Shown here piece by piece: positions 1-7,254 of a DNA stretch of 25,733 nt. Source of the stretch: an uncultured Chitinophagales bacterium (lineage in GTDB: Bacteria > Bacteroidota > Bacteroidia > Chitinophagales > Chitinophagaceae); NCBI GenBank assembly GCA_946886475.1, contig CAMPIQ010000038.1, forward strand, positions 1-25,733. Direction: 5' to 3'. Numbering within the stretch: position 1 is the first letter of the stretch; every line of letters begins with the position of its first letter. The position numbers and the translations under genes are program-made. The notes under the pieces were generated by a model. That model saw only the letters and a list, made by a program, of their open reading frames with translations. It searched no databases and was not told the origin of the DNA.

Positions 1-158
1 AATTAATATTCTATGAAACAATTTCATTTTCACTTTAGACGGGTGATTTAGATCGATGTTCAAATAAGGGCGTTTAACCTCTTTTTCTCTTTTGAACTCT
101 TTGCCCACTTCCTTTACTCTTTCCACTCTTTTGCTCTTAGCTCATCTCTTTTTTCCTC
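1..158. other. Unassigned region downstream of thrS
   Basis: No gene could be supported here. In many Bacteroidetes thrS is followed by infC, rpmI and rplT, but none of the three reading frames of the minus strand gives an IF3-like start (no recognisable EHRIN-type segment). One open minus-strand frame runs to the edge from a GTG, but its translation resembles nothing I recognise. Positions 81-180 are strongly strand-asymmetric: 87 of 100 plus-strand bases are pyrimidines, so a transcript reading through from thrS would be a purine tract with recurring AAAGAG-like blocks. Confidence 0.5.
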
Positions 159-2102
159 TTATTCTTCCCTTCTTTCTTTGATCTCTTCAACGATCTCATT
201 CAGGAATTCATCAATTGATTTTGTTCCAAGATCTCCTTTTCCCTGTCGTCTTACTGCCACCCTGTTCTCATTCATTTCCTTTTCACCAATCACCAGCATG
301 TAAGGCACCTTCATTAATTCAGTATCGCGGATCTTTCTTCCAATCTTTTCGCTCCTGTCATCAATTGCAGCACGAATATCTGCTTTTTTTAATTTTTGCA
401 GCACTTCTTTTGCATAGTCTCCAAACTTATCGCTGATGGGCAGGATCCTGACCTGTAGCGGAGCCAGCCACAAAGGCAGTTTGCCTGCATAATGCTCCAG
501 CAGGAAGCCTATAAACCGCTCATGGGTTCCCAATGGTGCCCTGTGAATGATCAGGGGAGTTTCAGCGCTGTTGTCGGCCGTGGTATATTGTAATTTAAAG
601 CTCCGGCCTTGTGAAAAGTCCACCTGATTGGTGGCAAGTGTAAATTCCCTTCCAATTACACTATAGATCTGCACATCGATCTTCGGACCATAGAAGGCTG
701 CTTCATCCTGTACTTCAACATAAGGAATATTAGATTCTTTCAAAACATTCCTGACCATGGTTTCCGTTTCTTTCCAGAGTTCGGGTTCATTTACATACTT
801 GATACCAAGTTTATCAGGTGAATGCAGCGATAAACGCATCACGTATTTATCAATTCCGAATATCTTAAAATACTTAAGATACATATCATTCACAGCTCGG
901 AATTCATCATTGAATTGTTCTTTGGTACAATAGATATGCGCATCATTCATGTGAAGGCAGCGAACCCTCATCAACCCAAACAGTTCACCACTTTGCTCAT
1001 ACCTGTATACTGTTCCGTATTCAGCGATCCTGTAAGGAAGGTCTCTGTAACTTTTTGGTTCTGCAGCAAAGATCTTATGGTGATGCGGGCAATTCATGGA
1101 TTTGAGATAGTACTTCTCCCCTTCCAGTTCCATAGGCGGATACATGCTATCAGCATAATAAGGCAGGTGTCCGCTGGTAAGGTACATGCTTTCCTTAGCA
1201 ATATGAGGTGTAACAACTCTTTTATATCCCGCTTCGGATTCTGTTTCTTTAGCCAGCTTTTCCAGTTCTTCAATGATCACCGTTCCATTTGGAAGCCACA
1301 TGATCAGGCCCTGTCCTACATCATCATCAAGTGTATAAATTCCCAATTCTTTTCCAAGTTTCCTGTGGTCTCTTTTCTTTGCTTCTTCCAGCATCTGCAG
1401 ATACTCATCCAGTTGTTTTTGAGACGGGAAGGTTACACCATATATTCTGGTGAGTTGTTTGTTCTTTTCATCGCCCTTCCAATAAGCTCCGGCAATATTG
1501 GTGAGCTTAATGGCCTTAATAAATCCAGTGCCCGGAATGTGCGGTCCGCGACAGAGGTCAGTAAAATTTCCCTGTGTATAGAACGTTATGGCGCCATCTT
1601 CCAGTCCCTGGAGAAGGTCCAGTTTATATTCATCTCCTTTCCCGGTAAAATAATTCAGGGCTTCCGCTTTTGGAATTTCCTTTCTGATGTAAGGATTATT
1701 TTGTTTGGCCAGTTCAGCCATCTTTTTTTCCACTTTGCGCAGGTCTTCTTCTGTTATGGTCTCACCTCCAAGGTCAACATCATAATAAAATCCATTGTCC
1801 AGGGCCGGACCTACCCAGAATTTGGCACCAGGGTATAAGCTTTCAATAGCTTCTGCCATCAGGTGGGCTGAAGAATGCCAGAATGTATTCTTTCCTCCGT
1901 TATCATCCCATGTCAGAAGTTTACATTGAACATCCTGTTCAATGGGCCGGGTGGCATCCCAAACCTGTCCATTGATTTCTGCTGCCAATACTTTCCTTGC
2001 CAGTCCTTCTGATATAGACCTGGCAATGTCCATGGCCGATACGCCTTTATTGTACTGGCGTACCGCACCGTCGGGTAATGTTATGTTAATTGATTCACTC
2101 AT
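159..2102 (-). CDS. thrS: Threonyl-tRNA synthetase
   Basis: Charges tRNA-Thr with threonine in the cytoplasm; a class II aminoacyl-tRNA synthetase. From the chosen Met the protein has 647 residues, the normal length. Domains in order: TGS domain (about 1-65), the HxxxH editing/second-additional domain (H76, H80, with Cys184 in DLCRGPH), the class II core with the zinc Cys338 in SMNCPHH and His389 in NDAHIYC, motif 2 (YRYEQSGELFGLMRVR), motif 3 (HRAPLGTHERFIGF), and a C-terminal anticodon-binding domain. An upstream in-frame ATG at 2129 would add nine hydrophobic residues. I prefer 2102 because MSESINITLPDG is the usual TGS start and because the candidate promoter at 2112-2119 lies inside that extension. 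The gene is divergent from the secreted protein gene at 2179. Identification is firm; only the start is open. Confidence 0.97.
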   Translation of the reverse strand: MSESINITLPDGAVRQYNKGVSAMDIARSISEGLARKVLAAEINGQVWDATRPIEQDVQCKLLTWDDNGGKNTFWHSSAHLMAEAIESLYPGAKFWVGPALDNGFYYDVDLGGETITEEDLRKVEKKMAELAKQNNPYIRKEIPKAEALNYFTGKGDEYKLDLLQGLEDGAITFYTQGNFTDLCRGPHIPGTGFIKAIKLTNIAGAYWKGDEKNKQLTRIYGVTFPSQKQLDEYLQMLEEAKKRDHRKLGKELGIYTLDDDVGQGLIMWLPNGTVIIEELEKLAKETESEAGYKRVVTPHIAKESMYLTSGHLPYYADSMYPPMELEGEKYYLKSMNCPHHHKIFAAEPKSYRDLPYRIAEYGTVYRYEQSGELFGLMRVRCLHMNDAHIYCTKEQFNDEFRAVNDMYLKYFKIFGIDKYVMRLSLHSPDKLGIKYVNEPELWKETETMVRNVLKESNIPYVEVQDEAAFYGPKIDVQIYSVIGREFTLATNQVDFSQGRSFKLQYTTADNSAETPLIIHRAPLGTHERFIGFLLEHYAGKLPLWLAPLQVRILPISDKFGDYAKEVLQKLKKADIRAAIDDRSEKIGRKIRDTELMKVPYMLVIGEKEMNENRVAVRRQGKGDLGTKSIDEFLNEIVEEIKERREE

Positions 2103-2111
2103 AAAGAGCGG

Positions 2112-2119
2112 CAAAATTA
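2112..2119 (-). promoter_or_regulatory. Candidate -7 promoter element for thrS
   Basis: On the minus strand the sequence reads TAATTTTG, a full match to the Bacteroidetes -7 consensus TAnnTTTG. Transcription would begin about 5 bases downstream, only a few bases before the thrS ATG at 2102, giving a nearly leaderless message. No convincing TTTG -33 element is seen at the expected spacing. Confidence 0.45.
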
Positions 2120-2178
2120 ACAAATTCAATCGCTTCCGGTGGATTTAAAAACGGCTTAATAATTTAATTTGCACAGTA

Positions 2179-3219
2179 ATGATTTCAACACTGCGAAAAT
2201 TATCTGTAGCCTTTGTGTTTTTGACCATGCTTCTGCCATTTGCAGCCAGTAGCCAGGATCTTACCGGCATCTGGCGTGGCCGCTTTGAAACCTTTACGGG
2301 GGAAGAATACAGGTTTGAAATTCAGATTGAGCAGACCAGTACCAACAGGATATCAGGTGTTTCCTATTCCTACCTTGATGTTCGTTTTTATGGAAAGGCA
2401 ACACTAACAGGATATTTTACCAAAAATTCCGGTTCGGCATTGATTCAGGAAATCAAGACCGTTGAAGTGAAATCTGCCAGCGGTGACGGGGCATGTATTA
2501 TGAAATGCCAGTTTGTTTATTCCAGATCCGGCAAGGAAGAATTTCTGGAAGGTACATATACAAGTGTTGTGGAAGGTTCCAATCCTCCCAGAAATTGCGG
2601 AGGGGGAACCGTGAGGTTAAGAAGAGTGAGCACTACAGATTTTTATGTTGAACCATTCCTCCGCAAAAAAATGGAAGAGGATAAACCGGTAAAAAAAGAG
2701 GAAGAAAAAAAACCGGTCACAAAACCGCAAACCAAACCGGTAACAAAACCGGTTATAAAAACACCTCCGGTTGTACAAAGACCCAAAAAGGACTCAGCTA
2801 TCGAAAGGGCAGATCCCATTATAAAAGAGGATCCTGCCAGGAAATCAGTTGTAAAGATCCCTGAAACCACCAGGTCGCGCGAGAATGAATTAATACAGAC
2901 TTTCACTATTACAAATAAAGAGATCAGTGTGCGATTATATGATAATGGTGAAATTGATGGCGATACCATATCGGTATATCTTGACGGCATACCACTTGTT
3001 TCCAACAAAGGCCTGTCTACTTCACCCATCACACTCCAATTAGAAATGGATGAAGACAATGCTGAACACGTATTGATCATGGTGGCAGAGAATCTGGGAC
3101 GCATTCCTCCTAACACTTCGCTTATGCTGGTACATGATGGAGATAAAAGGTACCAGGTAAGTATCACATCAACTGAGCAAAAAAATGCCATGGTCCGTTT
3201 CAGGTACCAAAAGAAATAG
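2179..3219 (+). CDS. Secreted two-domain protein of unknown function (first of tandem pair)
   Basis: Not a family I can name. The 346-residue product starts with a signal peptide (about 1-25, ending AASSQ). A first globular domain begins right at the mature N-terminus with LTGIWRG and runs to about 150; it is rich in predicted beta strand and holds Cys106, Cys110 and Cys140. A Lys/Pro/Glu-rich linker follows (about 161-235). The C-terminal domain (about 238-346) contains YDNGEIDGDTI and NLGRIPPNTS. Both globular domains recur in the next gene, so the two are paralogues. The C-terminal domain resembles small beta-rich modules of secreted Bacteroidetes proteins (from memory, not tested). Likely periplasmic or surface-exposed. 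Start is supported by the signal peptide. A near-match promoter, TTAATTTG, lies at 2164-2171, very close to the ATG. Confidence 0.8.
   Translation: MISTLRKLSVAFVFLTMLLPFAASSQDLTGIWRGRFETFTGEEYRFEIQIEQTSTNRISGVSYSYLDVRFYGKATLTGYFTKNSGSALIQEIKTVEVKSASGDGACIMKCQFVYSRSGKEEFLEGTYTSVVEGSNPPRNCGGGTVRLRRVSTTDFYVEPFLRKKMEEDKPVKKEEEKKPVTKPQTKPVTKPVIKTPPVVQRPKKDSAIERADPIIKEDPARKSVVKIPETTRSRENELIQTFTITNKEISVRLYDNGEIDGDTISVYLDGIPLVSNKGLSTSPITLQLEMDEDNAEHVLIMVAENLGRIPPNTSLMLVHDGDKRYQVSITSTEQKNAMVRFRYQKK
2710..2757 (+). repeat. Four-copy 12-bp in-frame tandem repeat (KPVT linker)
   Basis: Four consecutive 12-base units, starting at 2710, 2722, 2734 and 2746, encode KPVT, KPQT, KPVT and KPVI (residues 178-193) in the linker of the secreted protein. 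Each unit begins AAACCG, and three carry AAACCGGT. A further AAACCGGT lies upstream at 2683. The repeat keeps the reading frame, so copy-number change would lengthen or shorten the linker without breaking the protein. Confidence 0.8.
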
Positions 3220-3276
3220 GCTGACCATTTATATAATTTTCAACGGTGCAAAAATGAAATCCAGTATTTTCCATTC

Positions 3277-4065
3277 GTGAATACCCGCCTTTTCATATTT
3301 ATACTGCTGATACTGGCCAATAATTTTGTTCAATCCCAGGAACTCAACGGTATCTGGAAAGGTACGCTGACACAGCAGCCCGGTGGGTGCTTCCCGGTTT
3401 ACCATGTTGAATTGCAGGTAAATATTAATGATAATCAGGTGGCGGGTTTCTGTTATCATTATTCTGATATATCCAATTACGTTAAAAAAGATTACAACGG
3501 TATTTACAATGCAGCCACTAAAACCATAAATATCCAGGAACAAAAAGTAATGATCTTTAAAATTCCCCAGGACTGTACACCGTGTGTGAGATATTTTACA
3601 CTGGCTTACAGCAGAAGAGGAAATGAAGAAACACTTAGCGGTGACTGGGGTGGTGTGGTGATGAATGGAACAACTGCCTGTACACCCGGAAAGATTGTAT
3701 TGCACCGGGTTGTTGAATCGGAATTCAACCACATCCAGGAAATCAGGGTTGATACCGGTACACTCAGACTTGATTTTTATGATAATGCCCAGATAGATGG
3801 CGATTCCATCACGGTTACGGTGAATAACCAGGTTCTTGTATCAAACCAGAAACTCGGATTAAAACCAATATCAGTTGAAATAAAAGTTAGTCTCGAAAAT
3901 CCCGAACAGGAAGTAACCATGGTTGCCAATAACCTTGGCACCATTCCCCCAAATACAGCCATGCTGATTGTAAAGACCGGAAGTAAAAGATACAAACTCT
4001 TCCTTGCCTCCAATGGAAAGAAAAACGCTCAGGTAAGGTTTATTTATGAGAAAAATCCGGAGTGA
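3277..4065 (+). CDS. Secreted two-domain protein of unknown function (second of tandem pair)
   Basis: A 262-residue paralogue of the preceding gene without the long charged linker. After a signal peptide ending NNFVQSQ the mature protein starts LNGIWKG. The first domain has Cys pairs in DCTPC and a later Cys in TACTPG, at places matching the CxxxC...C of the neighbour. The second domain contains YDNAQIDGDSI and NLGTIPPNTA, clearly aligned with the paralogue. The only start in frame is GTG at 3277. An ATG at 3254 in another frame opens an 8-codon ORF whose TGA overlaps this GTG (GTGA), so the start may be coupled, or the signal-peptide region may carry a one-base indel. It lies 57 bases after its paralogue on the same strand, so both could share a transcript, although a near-match promoter (TAATTTTC) sits at 3234-3241. 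Confidence 0.75.
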   Translation: MNTRLFIFILLILANNFVQSQELNGIWKGTLTQQPGGCFPVYHVELQVNINDNQVAGFCYHYSDISNYVKKDYNGIYNAATKTINIQEQKVMIFKIPQDCTPCVRYFTLAYSRRGNEETLSGDWGGVVMNGTTACTPGKIVLHRVVESEFNHIQEIRVDTGTLRLDFYDNAQIDGDSITVTVNNQVLVSNQKLGLKPISVEIKVSLENPEQEVTMVANNLGTIPPNTAMLIVKTGSKRYKLFLASNGKKNAQVRFIYEKNPE

Positions 4066-4100
4066 GTCAATTAAATATATTGAATGACAATATTCATAAT

Positions 4101-4121
4101 CCGGATAATTCTTACTTCCGG
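4101..4121. terminator. Weak possible bidirectional terminator
   Basis: CCGGA at 4101-4105 and TCCGG at 4117-4121 can form a 5-bp stem with an 11-base loop between two convergent genes, right after the TonB receptor stop codon. Neither side has a good U-tract, so this is only a possibility. Confidence 0.25.
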
Positions 4122-6467
4122 TTAAAATTTAAAGTTCCATGTAATTGAAGGCAATATTGGAAACAGGGAAACCTGCCTTGCTTCTATTTTCAATGTTCCG
4201 TTCAAAGGATCTCCGGTTTGATTGAAATAAACAAAGTAAGGATTCATTCTGCTATAGGCATTGTACACACTGAATACCCAATAGTGTTCCAGTTTTCTTT
4301 TTTTCTTTGGCACCGGGGTGTAAATAGCCGAAAGGTCGATACGATGATATGGTTTGAGCCTGTATTTATTGATGCTGCTGTATTCCTGTGTAAGAATCCC
4401 ATTGATGAAGTAGAATCTTTCGGGCAATGAGGTGGCATTACCGGTTCCATAAACAAACACGCCTGATAACTTCCATTTATTGTTCAATTCAAAATTGCCT
4501 ACTACCGACAGGTCATGCCTTCTGTCATATTTTGCAGGATATTTTAATCCATTATTCAAAGCAGGAAATTTGCGCCAGGTCCACGAAAGCGTATATCCAA
4601 TCCATCCCGTAAATCTTCCTCTTGCCTTATTTACAAAAAGCTCGGCACCATAACTCCATCCTTTTCCAAAAACAAATTCTTCTTCAGGGTCACTCAATCC
4701 GGGTGTATAGCCTTCGCGGTATTCGATCTGGTTCTGCATATCCTTGTAATACAACTCTACGGAAGTTTCAAATTCATTATTATTGAAATTTTTGAATACA
4801 CCCGCTGCATACTGCCAGCTTAATTGTGGTTTTACCCTGAATGTACTGGGCACCCACAGGTCGGTTGGCAGTGTGGTGCCTGCATTACTTACGAGGTGAA
4901 TGAACTGAAGGTTTCTTGTAACAGATGCTTTTATAGATGTTGATGTGCCGGCAGCAAACCTCATGGTGAACCTGGGTTCAAGACCATTATAATTGATGAT
5001 CTTTTCAAAATTTCCATAAACAGTGCTGTCTGTCTTATTTTGGTTGTCGTCCCTTGTGTATCTGGTGTAGGGACCTATTTGTGTGAAGGCTGACCACCTC
5101 AATCCATAATTGATCCTGAACTTTTCGCTGATGTCCCAGTCATCCTGTATATAAGCAGCATTTTCAATAGCAAATTTTTCTCCATCGGATACCGGGTTGA
5201 AAACAACAGAATCCTGACGGCCTGAGGTAACATTCGGAATGAATTTATGATAAGTAACCTGCGCACCGAATTTCAATAGGTGTTGGGAGGTTGGGTAATA
5301 ATCAAAATCAACTTTAGCATTACCATCCCTGATACCCGATGAAAGTTTAATGTTGAAATTATTCTGGGCAGCACCAAAACTAAAATGGTAGTCATTATAT
5401 ACAAGAGAAGTATTGGCAAATAATTTTGGACCGAACACGTGGTTCCATCTTATGGTAGCCGTTGAATTGCCCCATGGTATATTGGCATTGAAGGATAATT
5501 CTGAATTATTAAAAGTAAATACGTCTCTTCCAAAATAACCACTCAGATACAACCTGTCCTTTTCAGAAAACCGGTAGTTGATCTTGGCATTCAGATCATA
5601 GAAATAATACCCTGAGCCATAAAAATTGCTTGTTCTTTTGATAAATGGTTTTGCTAAGGCATCTGCATAGGTTCTTCTTGCCGATACAATAAATGAAGCC
5701 TTATTTTTTATCAGTGGACCCTGTACTGAAAACCTGGAAGCAATCAAACCAATTCCTCCTTCTGCCTGGAAACGATTACTGTTGCCATCTTTCATTGATA
5801 CATCAAGAACAGATGAAAGTCTTCCGCCATATTGTGCAGGCATTCCACCTTTAACAAGGGTTACGTTTTTAATGGCATCTGAATTGAAAATGGAAAAGAA
5901 TCCGAATAAATGCCCAGTATTGTATACCACTGCTTCGTCAAGCAAAATAAGGTTCTGGTCCGGACCTCCTCCTCTTACATAAAAACCTGCATTGCCTTCA
6001 CCTGCATTTCTTACACCTGGCAGGAGTTGAATGGTTTTAAGGATATCAACTTCACCCATAAAAGCTGGTATGTTCTTTATCCGGGAAACTGAAAGATCTA
6101 CCTGTCCCATTTGCGCTGATCTTACATTCATGTCTCTTCTTCTGCTGTAAACCACCACTTCATTCAGCGCTGCAGCTGCCGGAGAAAGAAAAATATTATG
6201 TTCTATGTTTTTGTTGATACTTAGGTGAAAAGTTAGTGAGCGGTAAGATACATGACTCACTAAAACGTTGTATTCCCCTTCGGAAAGGGTAATTGAATAA
6301 AAACCATACTGATTACTGGTAACATTCTTATTGTTGACGGTTAAACTTGCACCAATAACAGATTCACCGCTGCTGCTGTCTTTTATATAACCATTGATCG
6401 TATACCTGTTCTGGGCATGAACCGTCAATAGGTTTACCAGGAAAAATAATATAAAAAAGGAACGCAT
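4122..6467 (-). CDS. TonB-dependent outer-membrane receptor with CarboxypepD_reg-like N-terminus
   Basis: An outer-membrane beta-barrel that would import a ligand using TonB energy. The 781-residue product has a signal peptide (about 1-19, ending VHAQ), a carboxypeptidase-regulatory-like beta-sandwich (about 22-100: YTINGYIKDSSSGESVIGAS), a plug domain (about 125-235, with GFYVRGGGPDQN, LLDEAVVYN and GGMPAQYGGRLSSVLDV), then a long barrel ending in the aromatic WNFKF typical of barrel C-termini. It is not a SusC of normal size (about 1000 residues), and no SusD or DUF4249 partner is adjacent. Its ATG shares a base with the stop of the upstream DUF3347 lipoprotein (TAATG), so the two are cotranslated. 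The substrate is not readable from the sequence; a metal or metal complex is suggested only by the partner. Confidence 0.93.
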   Translation of the reverse strand: MRSFFILFFLVNLLTVHAQNRYTINGYIKDSSSGESVIGASLTVNNKNVTSNQYGFYSITLSEGEYNVLVSHVSYRSLTFHLSINKNIEHNIFLSPAAAALNEVVVYSRRRDMNVRSAQMGQVDLSVSRIKNIPAFMGEVDILKTIQLLPGVRNAGEGNAGFYVRGGGPDQNLILLDEAVVYNTGHLFGFFSIFNSDAIKNVTLVKGGMPAQYGGRLSSVLDVSMKDGNSNRFQAEGGIGLIASRFSVQGPLIKNKASFIVSARRTYADALAKPFIKRTSNFYGSGYYFYDLNAKINYRFSEKDRLYLSGYFGRDVFTFNNSELSFNANIPWGNSTATIRWNHVFGPKLFANTSLVYNDYHFSFGAAQNNFNIKLSSGIRDGNAKVDFDYYPTSQHLLKFGAQVTYHKFIPNVTSGRQDSVVFNPVSDGEKFAIENAAYIQDDWDISEKFRINYGLRWSAFTQIGPYTRYTRDDNQNKTDSTVYGNFEKIINYNGLEPRFTMRFAAGTSTSIKASVTRNLQFIHLVSNAGTTLPTDLWVPSTFRVKPQLSWQYAAGVFKNFNNNEFETSVELYYKDMQNQIEYREGYTPGLSDPEEEFVFGKGWSYGAELFVNKARGRFTGWIGYTLSWTWRKFPALNNGLKYPAKYDRRHDLSVVGNFELNNKWKLSGVFVYGTGNATSLPERFYFINGILTQEYSSINKYRLKPYHRIDLSAIYTPVPKKKRKLEHYWVFSVYNAYSRMNPYFVYFNQTGDPLNGTLKIEARQVSLFPILPSITWNFKF

Positions 6468-7069
6468 TAGTTGTCTTTAGAATTGACCCCTATCTTTTTT
6501 TCAAGCGTACCACATTCAAGCATCCCTGCTTTGTAATAAGGATGATGTAAACCCAGGTAGGGATTTCTTTTTTCTTCCGTTTTACTGATCCATACACCTC
6601 TGCCCGTATCATTGAAAGGCATGGTGCATTCCTGCAGATAAACAGGTTTATGATCATATTCAATAGCATCAAGAAAAGCAAAAAGATTTTCTGACACAAG
6701 ATGAAAACTATGGCGTTTTGCGGTAAGGTCGCCATCAGCGAGCATTTTTTGAACAGCGTTGGCGGCCTGGTTAAAAAAGACATTTCCTTCCAGCAGGGTC
6801 CGTCTCGTATCTCCGGTAACCGTATCCAGGTTTTGGGATAGCTGGTTAAGGCTTTCACCCAATATTGTAGCGGCGCTGTCCACCTTAGTTGAATCCCATT
6901 GAACCAGCGTTTCTGATAAGAAATAATAATTGAGCAGACCTGAATCAATAGCTCCATTGATAGCAGGACTGTATTTTGCCGCAACCGGCGACGCCCTGTT
7001 ATCATTTTCGTTTTCGTTGCAGGCAGTGATACATAGGGTAAAAAAAGCAAAGATGAAAAACCTGTTCAT
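6467..7069 (-). CDS. DUF3347-domain lipoprotein
   Basis: A 200-residue lipoprotein: a hydrophobic leader with lipobox ITAC (lipidated Cys17), a helical middle (about 35-135), and a C-terminal segment that matches the DUF3347 pattern as I know it (VYLQECTMPFND, then a Trp-Ile-Ser, RNPYLG, and MLECG). Candidate metal ligands are Cys148, Met150, His175, His176, Met183 and Cys186. DUF3347 proteins are often found near copper or other heavy-metal efflux genes in Bacteroidetes, which is family knowledge; metal binding here is inference. It is the first gene of a two-gene operon, and its TAA overlaps the ATG of the TonB-dependent receptor by one base. A full-match promoter element lies at 7084-7091. 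Confidence 0.85.
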   Translation of the reverse strand: MNRFFIFAFFTLCITACNENENDNRASPVAAKYSPAINGAIDSGLLNYYFLSETLVQWDSTKVDSAATILGESLNQLSQNLDTVTGDTRRTLLEGNVFFNQAANAVQKMLADGDLTAKRHSFHLVSENLFAFLDAIEYDHKPVYLQECTMPFNDTGRGVWISKTEEKRNPYLGLHHPYYKAGMLECGTLEKKIGVNSKDN

Positions 7070-7083
7070 TGGTAAGATTTATG

Positions 7084-7091
7084 CAAAAATA
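7084..7091 (-). promoter_or_regulatory. Candidate -7 promoter element for the DUF3347-TonB receptor operon
   Basis: Reads TATTTTTG on the minus strand, a complete match to TAnnTTTG. A transcript would start near 7078, about 9 bases before the ATG at 7069. No strong -33 TTTG is present at the usual distance. Confidence 0.5.
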
Positions 7092-7224
7092 ACGGTCCTG
7101 CAGGTGTAAACCCTTCAGACTGCAATTCCGGGTCAGGCCCTGGCTGCTCATCTGATTTTTTTAACCGGGATAATTTAATCATGTTAATCTTTGATTTTTC
7201 CCCTGAATCCCTGTCCTGTCTGTT

Positions 7225-7232
7225 TATCTTTG
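7225..7232 (+). promoter_or_regulatory. Candidate -7 promoter element for the ABC-F gene
   Basis: Reads TATCTTTG, a complete match to TAnnTTTG. The predicted start near 7238 leaves a leader of about 17 bases before the ATG at 7255. A TTTG at 7190-7193 is too far upstream to be the matching -33 box. Confidence 0.5.
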
Positions 7233-7254
7233 CGGCTCTTAAATATTAGCTTAT

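Noticed and set aside
1..158. Start of infC downstream of thrS
   Set aside because: Expected from common gene order, but no IF3-like N-terminus can be read in any minus-strand frame here.
915..1838. A 307-codon plus-strand ORF opposite thrS
   Set aside because: It is the antisense shadow of a strongly conserved synthetase gene, with a low-complexity Phe/Ile-rich translation and no recognisable domain.
2643..3191. A 182-codon minus-strand ORF opposite the first secreted protein
   Set aside because: It is a mirror of the coding frame; the plus-strand product has a signal peptide and a paralogue next door, the minus-strand one has neither.
3229..3732. A 167-codon minus-strand ORF opposite the second secreted protein
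   Set aside because: Shadow ORF without a plausible start context or family resemblance.
4101..4121. A firm intrinsic terminator between the convergent genes near 4.1 kb
   Set aside because: The stem is only 5 bp with an 11-base loop and poor U-tracts; kept only as a low-confidence feature.
6490..7050. A 186-codon alternative frame on the same strand as the DUF3347 lipoprotein
   Set aside because: The lipoprotein frame has a lipobox, the DUF3347 pattern and a coupled stop; the alternative frame has none of these.
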